Shown piece by piece: positions 53,016 to 61,582 of a DNA stretch of 64,000 bases (positions are counted from its first letter, which is position 1; each line of letters starts with the position of its first letter). Both the position numbers and the translations under genes were made by a program. The notes under the pieces are model-generated. The model did no database searches. It had not been told where the DNA came from and saw only the letters and a list, made by a program, of their open reading frames with translations. This DNA comes from Clostridia bacterium. Its GTDB lineage: Bacteria > Bacillota > Clostridia > Oscillospirales > CAG-272. The stretch lies in the NCBI GenBank assembly GCA_017481495.1, contig JAFUPC010000085.1:1-64000 (forward strand), in the 5' to 3' direction.

Positions 53016-53045
53016 ATTCGACAGCTCCTTTATGGTATAATATTC

Positions 53046-53447
53046 TCAGTCTTTTCCGCCACAGTGCGGAGTTCCCGCCGGCATCGGCGTTTCATGATGC
53101 TGTTTTACACGATTCACTTTCTGCCTGTACCGGTCGCGGTAACGCTGTTTATACATCCGGCGGTATTTTGCGCGCATACACATCTGCCCGATGCCGGACA
53201 GCAGCATGACCCCGCCGACGACTGCCGCACCGATGAGGGCACATCGTACAAGCGGTGTCTCCGTGGTACCGCGCAGGTGCATGGCGGCGGGTGCATCCGC
53301 ATCTTTCGTTTTTTCACGGCAGACAGCGGTGGAAATATCGTAGCTGCGGCGGAACACCAGCGGATTTTTTTCATGCGCGGCAGAATCGGCGTGCGGGATG
53401 ACGGTGGACACCGGATGCAGATGCAGGACGGTTCTGATTTTTTTCAT
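53046..53447 (-). CDS. Small single-pass membrane protein, unknown
   Basis: 133 residues. The N-terminal 65 residues carry no known domain; one membrane segment is at about 69-86 (CALIGAAVVGGVMLLSG), followed by a strongly basic tail with many Arg/Lys/Tyr (RAKYRRMYKQRYRDRYRQK). GGAAAGGAAATG precedes the ATG. It is 30 bases upstream of the PG-binding protein gene on the same strand; both are membrane proteins and may act together. No homologue is recognised. Confidence 0.6.
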   Translation of the reverse strand: MKKIRTVLHLHPVSTVIPHADSAAHEKNPLVFRRSYDISTAVCREKTKDADAPAAMHLRGTTETPLVRCALIGAAVVGGVMLLSGIGQMCMRAKYRRMYKQRYRDRYRQKVNRVKQHHETPMPAGTPHCGGKD

Positions 53448-53514
53448 ATCGGATCATTTCCTTTCCATGTGGGTGATGTATCTGCATCATTCCCGCGGAA
53501 TACGGAGGATATAC

Positions 53515-53595
53515 GAGAAATAAATTTCTCATCGAGAAATAAATTTCACACCGAGAAATAAATTTCACACCGAGAAACAATTTTCTCACTGAAAA
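53515..53595. repeat. 19-base tandem repeat of short palindromes, about four copies
   Basis: Units start at 53515, 53534, 53553 and 53572, each GAGAAATAAATTTCNCANC-like; GAGAAAT and ATTTCTC within the first unit are complementary. The array precedes the M14-like gene. Confidence 0.85.
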
Positions 53596-53638
53596 AGGAT
53601 TTTCCTATGAGACAACATTTTACCAAAGAGGCGATTTT

Positions 53639-54724
53639 ATGGAACATAACAATATTTACGAACTTTACGACCATCTTCTGAACACACTCTGCGCGGAAAC
53701 GGAAATTCTGCGCCGCATTCCGTTCGGGAAAAGCTATCTCGGACGGGAGATTCCGGCACTTCAGCTCGGCGAGGGCGGCGGACACCGGATTCTGTATGTC
53801 GGCGGTGTCACAGGCAGTCTGTGCTCCGCGGCGTGTCTTCTGCGGTTTGTCTGCGACTTTGCTTCATCCATGAAAAGCGGGCGGCGCATTGCGGGCATTG
53901 ACATCTCCTATCTGTTCCACACGCGTACCATCACGGTCGTGCCCCTGCTCAATCCGGACGGCGCAGTTCTGCGCGTTCACGGCACGGACGACAAAAATCC
54001 TCTGCTCGACCGGCTTTTGTCCTGTATCCGGAATCCGCTGTCGGGGCGGGGGGGAGACAGCGCGGATGCGTATCCGGCGGACGTCAATCCGTTTTCCGGC
54101 TGGGTGACGAACGGGCGCGGTGTTGACCTGCGGTGCAACTGCGATGCGGATTTCACGCGCTGTATGGAAACGGCATCCGGCATCGGGCAGGCAGGTTTTC
54201 CCGGAATGCACCCGGAGAGCGAACCGGAATGCGCGGCGGTCTGCCGGTATCTGCGCGGGGCGGCGGAGACGGATTTGGTGCTGTTTCTTGACGATGAGGA
54301 CTGCGACAGCGCGTTCGGCTGTGTCAGCTGCCCGTCGGGAGACCACCGCACCCGGAGCATCGCGGAGATTCTCGCGCGGGACATGGATGCCGCCCGGTGC
54401 ATCGCCGGAATCTCGGAGGAACCCGGCAGCTTTGCCGCATGGTACAAAACACGCAATGCCGGTCCTATCGTCACGCTGTCCTGCCCCGGAACCTGCCCAT
54501 CCCCCGATTTCCGCGGCGGAGGATTCCACAGTGGCGGAACACAAGATACCTGCGCGCCCTGCGAAGACCCCGATACCGCCTCTGCCCTCCTGTACGCCGC
54601 TGCCGGGCAGGAAACCGTTCCCCCATCCGCCGATGACCACCCCGGCACAACCCTGGCACAAGCGGCGCTTGCCCTGCGGTACGGCCATCTGCGGCGCGCA
54701 CTGTTTCATGGGACGGTGCTGTGA
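53639..54724 (+). CDS. M14 carboxypeptidase-like protein, zinc site apparently lost
   Basis: 361 residues, no signal peptide. The fold is recognisable from IPFGKSYLGREIPALQLG, ILYVGGVTGSLCSAAC, TITVVPLLNPDGAVL, and WVTNGRGVDLRCNCDADF, which are the M14 landmarks. In active enzymes the second motif reads Gly-X-His-X-X-Glu and supplies two zinc ligands; here His is Thr and Glu is Leu. The Asn-Arg substrate-binding pair after GRGVDL is Arg-Cys. So the protein is probably not a zinc peptidase but a binding relative, or a decaying gene. Ends are complete, with no frameshift. No clear ribosome site; AAAGAGG at about 53626 is the best. Confidence 0.75.
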   Translation: MEHNNIYELYDHLLNTLCAETEILRRIPFGKSYLGREIPALQLGEGGGHRILYVGGVTGSLCSAACLLRFVCDFASSMKSGRRIAGIDISYLFHTRTITVVPLLNPDGAVLRVHGTDDKNPLLDRLLSCIRNPLSGRGGDSADAYPADVNPFSGWVTNGRGVDLRCNCDADFTRCMETASGIGQAGFPGMHPESEPECAAVCRYLRGAAETDLVLFLDDEDCDSAFGCVSCPSGDHRTRSIAEILARDMDAARCIAGISEEPGSFAAWYKTRNAGPIVTLSCPGTCPSPDFRGGGFHSGGTQDTCAPCEDPDTASALLYAAAGQETVPPSADDHPGTTLAQAALALRYGHLRRALFHGTVL

Positions 54725-54854
54725 GGGGAGTGCTGTCAACGTAACATTGATAGCATGAAATATTTCCGCATTCGCGAAAAATGGAAGAAAATAGCACAGC
54801 CATTTTCAATTTATCAAAAATCCCTTAAACTGACAGCATTACCCCACGCGGAAT

Positions 54855-54900
54855 GCGCATCATGCGAACCGATATGCCTGCATTCTTGAAAAGCAATTTC
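54855..54900 (+). repeat. Remnant of the dispersed repeat
   Basis: CATGCGAACC...CTGCATTCTTG resembles the reverse complement of 41735-41770 (modules M3 to M2). The rest of the 250-base gap shows no gene other than the LytTR promoter. Confidence 0.4.
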
Positions 54901-54974
54901 ATTATCCCCCATGCATTTCACCCCACCTCATAACGCATTTCAAGCCTCAAAAATCGCATCTTGCGAAAAAGTAC

Positions 54975-55003
54975 TTGATTTTTTTCTCAAAATGGTGTAT
55001 CAT
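54975..55003 (+). promoter_or_regulatory. Promoter of LytTR gene
   Basis: TTGATT at 54975-54980, 17 bases, TATCAT at 54998-55003. It excludes starts upstream of about 55010. Confidence 0.7.
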
Positions 55004-55042
55004 ATATATGCAAGCAAAACAGAGAGGACGGGAAACGGCACA

Positions 55043-55480
55043 TTGAAAATCAAACTGGAAACCGTCTCCGATGTGGAGGAGACCGAAGTCATCATCCGAT
55101 GCCGTGAGCTCGATGAGGAAACGGAGCGTCTGCTCTCCACCATCCGTCTGTTTGCCAACACCATCATCGGCAAGAAGGACAACAAAACCTATATTCTGAA
55201 GCCGGAGGATATCTGTTATTTCGATACACAGGAAAACAAGGTTCTCCTCATTACGGAGGATTCCGTGTACGAAACCCCTCTGAAAATGTATGAAATCGAA
55301 GAAAAGTTCAAAAATGCCGGCTTTCTTCGCGTCAGCAGGTACAGCATCATCAATCTGCGCAAGGTCTCGTATCTGGAACCGCTGTTCAACGGACGCATGG
55401 TCGCCGTCATGAAGAACGGAGACAAAGTTGTCATCACGCGCCTTTACATCCAGGCACTCAAGACAACGCTCGGTATGTAG
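55043..55480 (+). CDS. LytTR-type DNA-binding regulator
   Basis: 145 residues from the TTG at 55043, which follows the promoter and a GAGAGGA site; upstream in-frame ATGs overlap the promoter. The N-terminal half is a short leader domain (LETVSDVEETEVIIRC). The LytTR domain covers about 50-145: KTYILKPEDICYFDTQENKV, FLRVSRYSIINLRKVSYLEP, MKNGDKVVITRLYIQALKTTL. The stand-alone LytTR regulator next to a DUF3021 membrane protein is a recurring pair in Bacillota, in which the membrane protein is thought to hold back the regulator. The pair is 50 bases apart here. Confidence 0.88.
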   Translation: MKIKLETVSDVEETEVIIRCRELDEETERLLSTIRLFANTIIGKKDNKTYILKPEDICYFDTQENKVLLITEDSVYETPLKMYEIEEKFKNAGFLRVSRYSIINLRKVSYLEPLFNGRMVAVMKNGDKVVITRLYIQALKTTLGM

Positions 55481-55530
55481 AATGCCGCATTTGTTTCATA
55501 CAATCGTTTGGGAGGTATCCGATTTCCGTC

Positions 55531-56007
55531 ATGAATGAAAACAATCTTCTGTACCGGCTCTTCATCAATGTCTGTGTGTCCGTGACCATCGGTCTTCTGG
55601 CTGTGCTTTTGGAATACACGGCGATGGGTGCTGAGGTCATCAATACGAAGATCCTGTGGTACATCATCGCGACCGGCGCGGTCGTGGGACTTGTCTTTGA
55701 GGTTCTGTTTGTCGATGTATTTCCGCTGTCGGGAAACCATCTGCGCCGCAACATCATCTGGCGCAACCGCTTTATTTCCGCTGTCATCAACGCCGTCATC
55801 GTTTCGGTGCTCGGCAAGTTCATGCTCGGCACAGGGCAGAGTCTGATTTTCTTAATGCTTCTGTCCGTGGTTCTGTGCATCGCGGCGGTCGCGATCGGCG
55901 GCATCATTTCCGACATCCGCTACCGGCATTCTGTTTCCGAAATGAACCGGCGGCTGGAGCAGTTCAACAGCTTATCCGGCAATCACGATACCCGCGACGG
56001 TGAGTAG
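55531..56007 (+). CDS. DUF3021-type membrane protein, partner of LytTR regulator
   Basis: 158 residues with four membrane segments (about 8-30, 42-64, 82-103, 110-130) and a soluble C-terminus including SVSEMNRRLEQFN. Size, topology and position directly after a LytTR regulator fit the DUF3021 family, whose members inhibit their LytTR partner in streptococci (Brs/HdrM-like systems). GGGAGG lies 16 bases upstream. No bacteriocin or competence gene is adjacent, so the target is unknown; the downstream beta-mannosidase-like gene has its own promoter. Confidence 0.8.
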   Translation: MNENNLLYRLFINVCVSVTIGLLAVLLEYTAMGAEVINTKILWYIIATGAVVGLVFEVLFVDVFPLSGNHLRRNIIWRNRFISAVINAVIVSVLGKFMLGTGQSLIFLMLLSVVLCIAAVAIGGIISDIRYRHSVSEMNRRLEQFNSLSGNHDTRDGE

Positions 56008-56079
56008 AGACACCGTATGCGCGCGTGAATGCAAGATATATTTCACATTTGTTAATCTTTTTCATTTTGATTTCCGGAG

Positions 56080-56260
56080 GTTTCCTTTCTCCTCCGGACG
56101 GTCATCCCTCCTTTTTTTGGTAAGAAGCAGGCGGATATCGCGGGAGTTCTCTCGTTGGTACTCCGCTTGTTTCTTTTCTCCGGGATTCTGCCGGCAGTGA
56201 AGTTTGCCCCTGCGGGGCAAGTTATAAGTTTCGCCGAAACGAAATTTACATGGAAAAAAC
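56080..56260. repeat. Hairpin-rich intergenic stretch before the GH2 gene
   Basis: TCCGGAGG...CCTCCGGA near 56081-56097, then TTGCCCC-TGC-GGGGCAA near 56203-56219, and GTTTCG-CCGAAACGAAAT after it. The second and third recall the small-hairpin arrays seen before valS. No gene was seen between 56008 and 56368. Confidence 0.6.
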
Positions 56261-56301
56261 AACGAAGATTTTGGGAAAATCAACTTTTTTTCCGGTTTCC
56301 C

Positions 56302-56330
56302 TTGATTTATATGCAAATATCCTGTATAAT
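56302..56330 (+). promoter_or_regulatory. Promoter of GH2 gene
   Basis: TTGATT at 56302-56307, 17 bases, TATAAT at 56325-56330. Confidence 0.82.
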
Positions 56331-56368
56331 AATGGTAACAACAAATTCATCGAAAGGAATCAACATTT

Positions 56369-58726
56369 ATGCTGAAATCCAAAATCGACTTATCCGGTAC
56401 ATGGAAGCTTTATTATGCGGAAAACCGCAATGTAAAAAAAATGACCGAAGCGGTCACCACCACGGCAGATGCGGCGCGGCTGATCTATTCCTGTGTGGAC
56501 GGTGCTGTTCCCGGCAACTTTGAGCGGGATCTGGAACGCGCGGGACTCATCGGCGACCCGTATTTCGGAATGAACACGCTGGAAGTGCAGAAGCTGGAGA
56601 ACCTCCACCTCTGGTACTGCCGCTCCTTCACCTTTGACGGCACGGCGGACGAGAACACATTCCTCTGCTTTGAGGGCATCGACACCGTGGCGGAGATCTA
56701 CTTAAACGGCAAGCTGCTCAAAAAGGTCTCCAATATGTTTCTGACCTACGAAATTCCGGTTCCGGAGCTTCTCACGGGCGAGAACGACCTTGTCGTCCAC
56801 ATCATTCCGGCGGTCATCGCGGCGCGGGACTACGAAGTGCCCGTTTCTGCAAACGCGCTGAAATACAATTACGAATCCCTCTACATCCGCAAGGCGGCAA
56901 GCATGTACGGCTGGGACATCATGCCCCGCATCGTGTCCGCAGGCATCTGGAAGCCTGTTTCGCTCATTCAGAAGAAGTCCGACCGCATTGAGGACATCTT
57001 TATTTACCCGACCTGGGCAAATGAACACGCCGCGAATCTGTGCGTTTACTACTCGCTTTCCATTGACAAGGATTTCCTGCACGATTTCAAGCTTCGCGTC
57101 AAGGGTGTCTGCGGCGACTCTGTTTTCTCCGGCGAGCGTGAGATTCTGCACACATCCCACAGAATCGATGTGTATGTGGACAAGCCGAAGCTGTGGTGGC
57201 CGAAGAACGCGGGGGATGCGAACCTGTACGACGTGACCGTGGAACTGCTTTACTGCGGCGAGGTCGTCGACACGCACACGATGCGCACCGGTATCCGTAC
57301 GGTTGAATTGTCCCGCACGTCCACGACCAACGAAGCGGGCGAGGGCGATTTCTGCTTCATCATCAACGGCAAGCGCATTTTCGCAATGGGTACCAACTGG
57401 GTGCCGCTGGATGCGTTCCATGCAAACGACGTCAACCGCATCGACCCTGCCATTGATATGTCGGTCGATCTCGGATGCAACATCATACGGCTCTGGGGCG
57501 GCAACGTCTACGAAAATCCGCACTTCTTTGACCGCTGTGACGAAGAGGGTATTCTCGTCTGGCACGACTTCGGCATGGGATGCGCGGCATATCCACAGGA
57601 CAAAGCGTTCCTGGATATGCTGGCACCGGAAATCGAGTTCATCATCAAGCAGAACCGCAACCATCCGTCCATCGTTCTGTGGGCGGGCGACAACGAATGC
57701 GACTTTGCCATCAACTGGGCAGGCTCCCGCCGCGACCCCAACGACAACGTCGTCACGCGCAAGCTGATTCCCGAACTGCTCCGCATCCACGACTTCACGC
57801 GCCCGTATCTGCCGTCCTCCCCGTATGTCGATGAGGAAGCATTCAAGAGCGGCGCACCGATCTCCGAAGACCATCTGTGGGGTCCGCGCGATTACTTCAA
57901 GGGTAATTATTACAAGAACACCGTCTGCCATTTCGCATCGGAGACCGGCTATCACGGCTGTCCGTCGCCGAAATCGCTTGCGACGTTTATTTCCAAGGAC
58001 CATCTGTGGCCCATCTTTGACGAATCCTGCCCGACCGAGTTCGGCGCACCCGATAAGGAATGGCTCGTTCATGCCGCTTGTATGCGTGCCGATATGTCCG
58101 ACCCGTATTCCTACCGCATCGGTCTGATGGCAAAGCAGGTCAAGACTCTGTTCGGCGAGATGCCCGACAATCTGGATGACTTTGCGCTGATGAGCCAGAT
58201 CTCGCAGGCAGAAGCGAAGAAATACTTCATCGAACGCTTCCGCATCACGCGCGGCCGCAGAAACGGCATCATCTGGTGGAATCTGGTGGACGGCTGGCCG
58301 CAGATCTCCGATGCAATCGTCGATTACAACTACTGCAAGAAGATCGCCTACCACTACATCAAGCGCGCACAGCAGCCCGTCTGCCTTGCCTTCGACGAGC
58401 CGGAAAACGACACCACGCTGACCCTCTACGGCATCAACGACACGACAAAGGATGTCACTGTCTCCTACCGTGTCAAGAACATCACCGACGGTACCGTTGT
58501 CGCCAAGGCATCCGGTTCGCTGAATGCGGAAAAGAGCAATCGTCTGCTCTCCATCGACATCGAAAAGGGCGAGAAGAAGTTCTACCTCATCGAGTGGGAA
58601 ATGAGCAACGGCGAAAACGTCGTCCGCGGCCGCAACCATTATCACACCAATCTCATCGACGTCGATTACAAAGCATACAAGACCGCGCTGGAAGCGGCGG
58701 ATATGCTGGAGATCGAGGGATTCTGA
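56369..58726 (+). CDS. Beta-mannosidase-like glycoside hydrolase (GH2)
   Basis: 785 residues, no signal peptide. N-terminal sugar-binding jelly roll (about 1-200: LSGTWKLYYAENRN, FLCFEGIDTVAEIYLNGKLL), immunoglobulin-like domain (about 205-320), TIM barrel (about 325-630) with NIIRLWGGNVYENPHFFDRC, a typical beta-mannosidase stretch. Acid/base Glu443 in LWAGDNECDF and nucleophile Glu525 in HFASETGYHG are both present. C-terminal beta domains follow. It would remove beta-linked mannose from imported oligosaccharides in the cytosol. GAAAGGAA precedes the ATG. Followed by a terminator-like hairpin at 58763-58799. Confidence 0.92.
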   Translation: MLKSKIDLSGTWKLYYAENRNVKKMTEAVTTTADAARLIYSCVDGAVPGNFERDLERAGLIGDPYFGMNTLEVQKLENLHLWYCRSFTFDGTADENTFLCFEGIDTVAEIYLNGKLLKKVSNMFLTYEIPVPELLTGENDLVVHIIPAVIAARDYEVPVSANALKYNYESLYIRKAASMYGWDIMPRIVSAGIWKPVSLIQKKSDRIEDIFIYPTWANEHAANLCVYYSLSIDKDFLHDFKLRVKGVCGDSVFSGEREILHTSHRIDVYVDKPKLWWPKNAGDANLYDVTVELLYCGEVVDTHTMRTGIRTVELSRTSTTNEAGEGDFCFIINGKRIFAMGTNWVPLDAFHANDVNRIDPAIDMSVDLGCNIIRLWGGNVYENPHFFDRCDEEGILVWHDFGMGCAAYPQDKAFLDMLAPEIEFIIKQNRNHPSIVLWAGDNECDFAINWAGSRRDPNDNVVTRKLIPELLRIHDFTRPYLPSSPYVDEEAFKSGAPISEDHLWGPRDYFKGNYYKNTVCHFASETGYHGCPSPKSLATFISKDHLWPIFDESCPTEFGAPDKEWLVHAACMRADMSDPYSYRIGLMAKQVKTLFGEMPDNLDDFALMSQISQAEAKKYFIERFRITRGRRNGIIWWNLVDGWPQISDAIVDYNYCKKIAYHYIKRAQQPVCLAFDEPENDTTLTLYGINDTTKDVTVSYRVKNITDGTVVAKASGSLNAEKSNRLLSIDIEKGEKKFYLIEWEMSNGENVVRGRNHYHTNLIDVDYKAYKTALEAADMLEIEGF

Positions 58727-58762
58727 GATTTCTGTCTCTGCTTTTTTAACAAACATAAGAAT

Positions 58763-58799
58763 TGCTGCACGTTTTTCATGGGAGCGTGCGGCAGTTTTA
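58763..58799 (+). terminator. Terminator of the GH2 gene
   Basis: GCTGCACG pairs with CGTGCGGCAG (one bulged G), followed by TTTTATT. Confidence 0.7.
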
Positions 58800-58828
58800 T
58801 TACATATTTTTCTTGAATACAGAACCTA

Positions 58829-58862
58829 ATACAAAATCCAACGCAAAATTCCGCGCTGGATT
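58829..58862 (-). terminator. Terminator of binding-protein gene (3)
   Basis: On the minus strand AATCCAGCGC pairs with GCGTTGGATT (nine of ten) and is followed by TTTGTATT. Confidence 0.7.
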
Positions 58863-58898
58863 CCGTGTTAAATATTGAATTCCGTGTCAGAGTCCGCC

Positions 58899-60383
58899 TT
58901 ACCCAAGCTCTTTCACAAACGAATTGATCTTTTCCTCGATCTTGCTCTTGTACTTTGCCACGTCGGAGGCGGCGGTGCTGTTGCCCTTGAAAGAGGATTC
59001 GCGGATCTTGTTCAGAAGCTCGCCGTTCCAGCCGTACATTGTTGCGATGTCAACGGCGCGGGTGGAGCGGATGATGTTCAGCATATCGATGGAATCCTCG
59101 TTGCGCAGACCCTTCTGCGAGACGGTGACGTCAAAGTACACCGGCACAACGGACTGCATTCCCTCATAATAGAGTGCATCCATGACGGCAGCGGTCGTTT
59201 CCGGTGTTTTGGAGGTGGTCGGGATGGTCATGACGAGCATTTCGCTCATGATGGAGGTCTGGTAGTTTTCCTGTGTCTCGTCGTATTTCGGGAACGGGAC
59301 GATGCCGAACGTCTCCTCCATGTCGCGCATATTCATGGCGGTTTTCAGTTCTGCCGTCAGGAATGCCGCGCGGCTGTTCATGAAGGTATAGACATACCCG
59401 CGGTCCTGGTTGAAGTCGTCCATGTTACCGCGCAGGGTCGTTCCCTCCTCGCCGAGCATTTCCGCAAGCGATGCGGCGGCGGAATAGAAACGGTTGGTTT
59501 CGGCGGAGAACACATAACTGCCGTTTTCGTTCGTGACATACCGGACACCCGCACCCAGAATGAATTTATCCGGCGCATGGTCATGCGTGACAAGACCGTA
59601 GACTGCGTTTCCGCCGACTGTCCACGACCAGTCGCTGTCGCCGTTCAGGGATGCGGCGCCCTTGATGTAGGAATAAAACGCATCATACGTCCATTTTCCG
59701 TCGCGGACGAGCTGATACGGAAGTTCCATGTCGAGCTTCGTCAGAATGGCTTCGTTGAAGAACAGACACCACGAGCTGTCATATGCCATCAGATACCCGT
59801 CACCGGAAGCACCGTACAGCGCATCCCCGAGCACGGCATCGGTATTGTAGGAAGCATCCCACCATGCCGCATCAAAATTCAGCGCATCCAGATCGTGGAG
59901 GTTCCACAGCGCACCGCCGTCCACCAAATTGACCAGCTTGTCGTTGGGGATGTACATGACGTCATAGGTATCGTCGCCCGCCATCAGAAGCTTGGTCGCG
60001 CCCGTCGCCATGTTCGACATCCCGAGATTTGCGGCATACGCATCGTCGATGAGGTCGCAGTTGAACAGGCTCTCGATCTTTGCGGCACGTTCATACAGAG
60101 CATCGTTCAGACGGTCGCCCGTGCTTTCGTCCGGTTCCAGACGGACGGTCATGCCCCAGTATTCGTCAATGTTGAAGATGCGGATCTCCTGTCCGCCGAG
60201 ATCCTGCACTTCCCCCGGCCAGACCGCTTCCGTCTCCGCGGTGGATTCCGGTGCGGCGGCGGTATCCACATTTGCCGTGTCGGTTGTGCTGTTCTGTGTC
60301 CCGCTGTCTCCGCAGGCAGAAAACAGTGCCGCCGCCGCCAGCAGTGCAAGGATGGCAGTCAAGGATTTTTGTCCTGTTTTCAT
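58899..60383 (-). CDS. Extracellular sugar-binding lipoprotein, no permease nearby (3)
   Basis: 494 residues. Signal peptide with lipobox FSAC (Cys24), a Thr/Ala/Asp/Glu linker, then a solute-binding fold. FGIVPFPKYDETQENYQTS is the shared hinge motif and VRDGKWTYDAFYSYIKG the segment that precedes the EF-hand-like loop in the other two; here that loop (SLNGDSDWSW) is degenerate. Start at 60383 has GAAAGGAAATG; a longer frame to 60464 lacks a signal-peptide start. Divergent from an AraC regulator gene, which may control it. No permease in the window. Confidence 0.88.
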   Translation of the reverse strand: MKTGQKSLTAILALLAAAALFSACGDSGTQNSTTDTANVDTAAAPESTAETEAVWPGEVQDLGGQEIRIFNIDEYWGMTVRLEPDESTGDRLNDALYERAAKIESLFNCDLIDDAYAANLGMSNMATGATKLLMAGDDTYDVMYIPNDKLVNLVDGGALWNLHDLDALNFDAAWWDASYNTDAVLGDALYGASGDGYLMAYDSSWCLFFNEAILTKLDMELPYQLVRDGKWTYDAFYSYIKGAASLNGDSDWSWTVGGNAVYGLVTHDHAPDKFILGAGVRYVTNENGSYVFSAETNRFYSAAASLAEMLGEEGTTLRGNMDDFNQDRGYVYTFMNSRAAFLTAELKTAMNMRDMEETFGIVPFPKYDETQENYQTSIMSEMLVMTIPTTSKTPETTAAVMDALYYEGMQSVVPVYFDVTVSQKGLRNEDSIDMLNIIRSTRAVDIATMYGWNGELLNKIRESSFKGNSTAASDVAKYKSKIEEKINSFVKELG

Positions 60384-60504
60384 AATCATTTCCTTTCTTT
60401 TATAAAAATTTTCGTTTATCTCTATTGTACCAGATATTCCGTCGGATTTCCATAGTAAAATCAACGGAAAATTTGGGAAAACTTACGATTTAATAATTCG
60501 GGGC

Positions 60505-60533
60505 TTGTTTTTTCATAAGAAAACTGGTATAAT
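60505..60533 (+). promoter_or_regulatory. Promoter of AraC gene (1)
   Basis: TTGTTT at 60505-60510, 17 bases, TATAAT at 60528-60533. Confidence 0.75.
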
Positions 60534-60563
60534 TATGGAAAAAGGAAAGGAGCCGTGATCCCC

Positions 60564-61529
60564 ATGTCCATTCCGTCCCTTGACATCGGCAATCTGCGGA
60601 ATCCGAAGATGCACCTGGATGCGTCATGTCGGATTCCGGCGGAGGACTGGGACATTCACCGCCACGATTTTTACGAGATCGAGCTGATTTTGTCGGGCGG
60701 CGGCGTGTACAGCATCGACGGCACGGATTATCCCATCCGACGCGGTGCGTTGTTCATGATGAGTCCCATCAGCTTTCACAGTGTCCGGTTTTCGGAGCAG
60801 ACGAAGCTCATCAACATCATGTTCACGGAAGAGGTCTGCGACACGGAAACGCTGGTCGGCATTTTCGCCGAGCATCCGTATGTCATGTACGACATTTCCC
60901 CGGCGAACATTCGCTTTTTACAGGTGGTGGCGGGAGAGCTGATCTCCTATCTGCATCTGAACACCTACACGGAGGAGGTTTCCGCCGCTTACAGCAACAT
61001 TCCCGCTCCGATTGCGGAGGTTCCCCCGCTGACGGCAGTGCCGCAGGCGTCACCGCCCGTAGAACACGATCTCCCCGCGCAAAACTCCGCCGATCTGTTC
61101 TCTTACGACAACACCCTGCCGCCCGGCGACACCTACGCCCGCACCCTGCTCGGCTGTATCCTCGGCAAGATCCGGAATCTGTCCGACCAGGTGCCGCAGT
61201 CGCGGAAAATTTCCTCTATCCAGCACGCGATGCTGTATCTGCAGAACCACTTCACGCAAAATGTACGGCTGGAAGATGCGGCAAAGCTGGCGGGCTACTC
61301 GCCGAATTATTTCAGCAGTCAGTTCAAAGCGTACACCGGGGTATCGTTCAAGCAGTATCTGTGCGAGCTGCGGTTTTCCTTTGCGAAAAAGCTCTTGGAA
61401 TACACCGCCATGTCCATTTCGGAGATCAGCGCGGAATGCGGGTACGCGGACATCGCCGATTTTTCGTCGGAATTTAAACGGCGGTCGGGGATGTCGCCAA
61501 AGCATTATAGGGAGCGGGAACATTCCTGA
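60564..61529 (+). CDS. AraC-family transcriptional regulator (1)
   Basis: 321 residues. N-terminal cupin sensing domain: IPAEDWDIHRHDFYEIELIL (metal/ligand His residues), SGGGVYSIDGTDYPIRRGAL. A Pro-rich linker of about 60 residues (140-200) is longer than usual. The C-terminal double HTH at about 220-321 has VRLEDAAKLAGYSPNYFSSQ, FKAYTGVSFKQYLCELR and the signature ISEISAECGYADIADFSSEF. AAAGGAG lies eleven bases before the ATG. Likely activates the divergent binding-protein gene and perhaps the ROK gene 53 bases downstream in response to sugar. Confidence 0.92.
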   Translation: MSIPSLDIGNLRNPKMHLDASCRIPAEDWDIHRHDFYEIELILSGGGVYSIDGTDYPIRRGALFMMSPISFHSVRFSEQTKLINIMFTEEVCDTETLVGIFAEHPYVMYDISPANIRFLQVVAGELISYLHLNTYTEEVSAAYSNIPAPIAEVPPLTAVPQASPPVEHDLPAQNSADLFSYDNTLPPGDTYARTLLGCILGKIRNLSDQVPQSRKISSIQHAMLYLQNHFTQNVRLEDAAKLAGYSPNYFSSQFKAYTGVSFKQYLCELRFSFAKKLLEYTAMSISEISAECGYADIADFSSEFKRRSGMSPKHYREREHS

Positions 61530-61582
61530 ACACCGTTTCCGGAAACTGATTATATTTTTAACCAACAAAGGAGTTACTTTTT

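Noticed and set aside
53515..53595. CRISPR array
   Set aside because: Units are contiguous without spacers and only 19 bases long; no cas genes are present.
53371..53785. Minus-strand frames encoding repeated ISRCEIYFS-like peptides
   Set aside because: They are translations of the 19-base tandem repeat and have no start signals.
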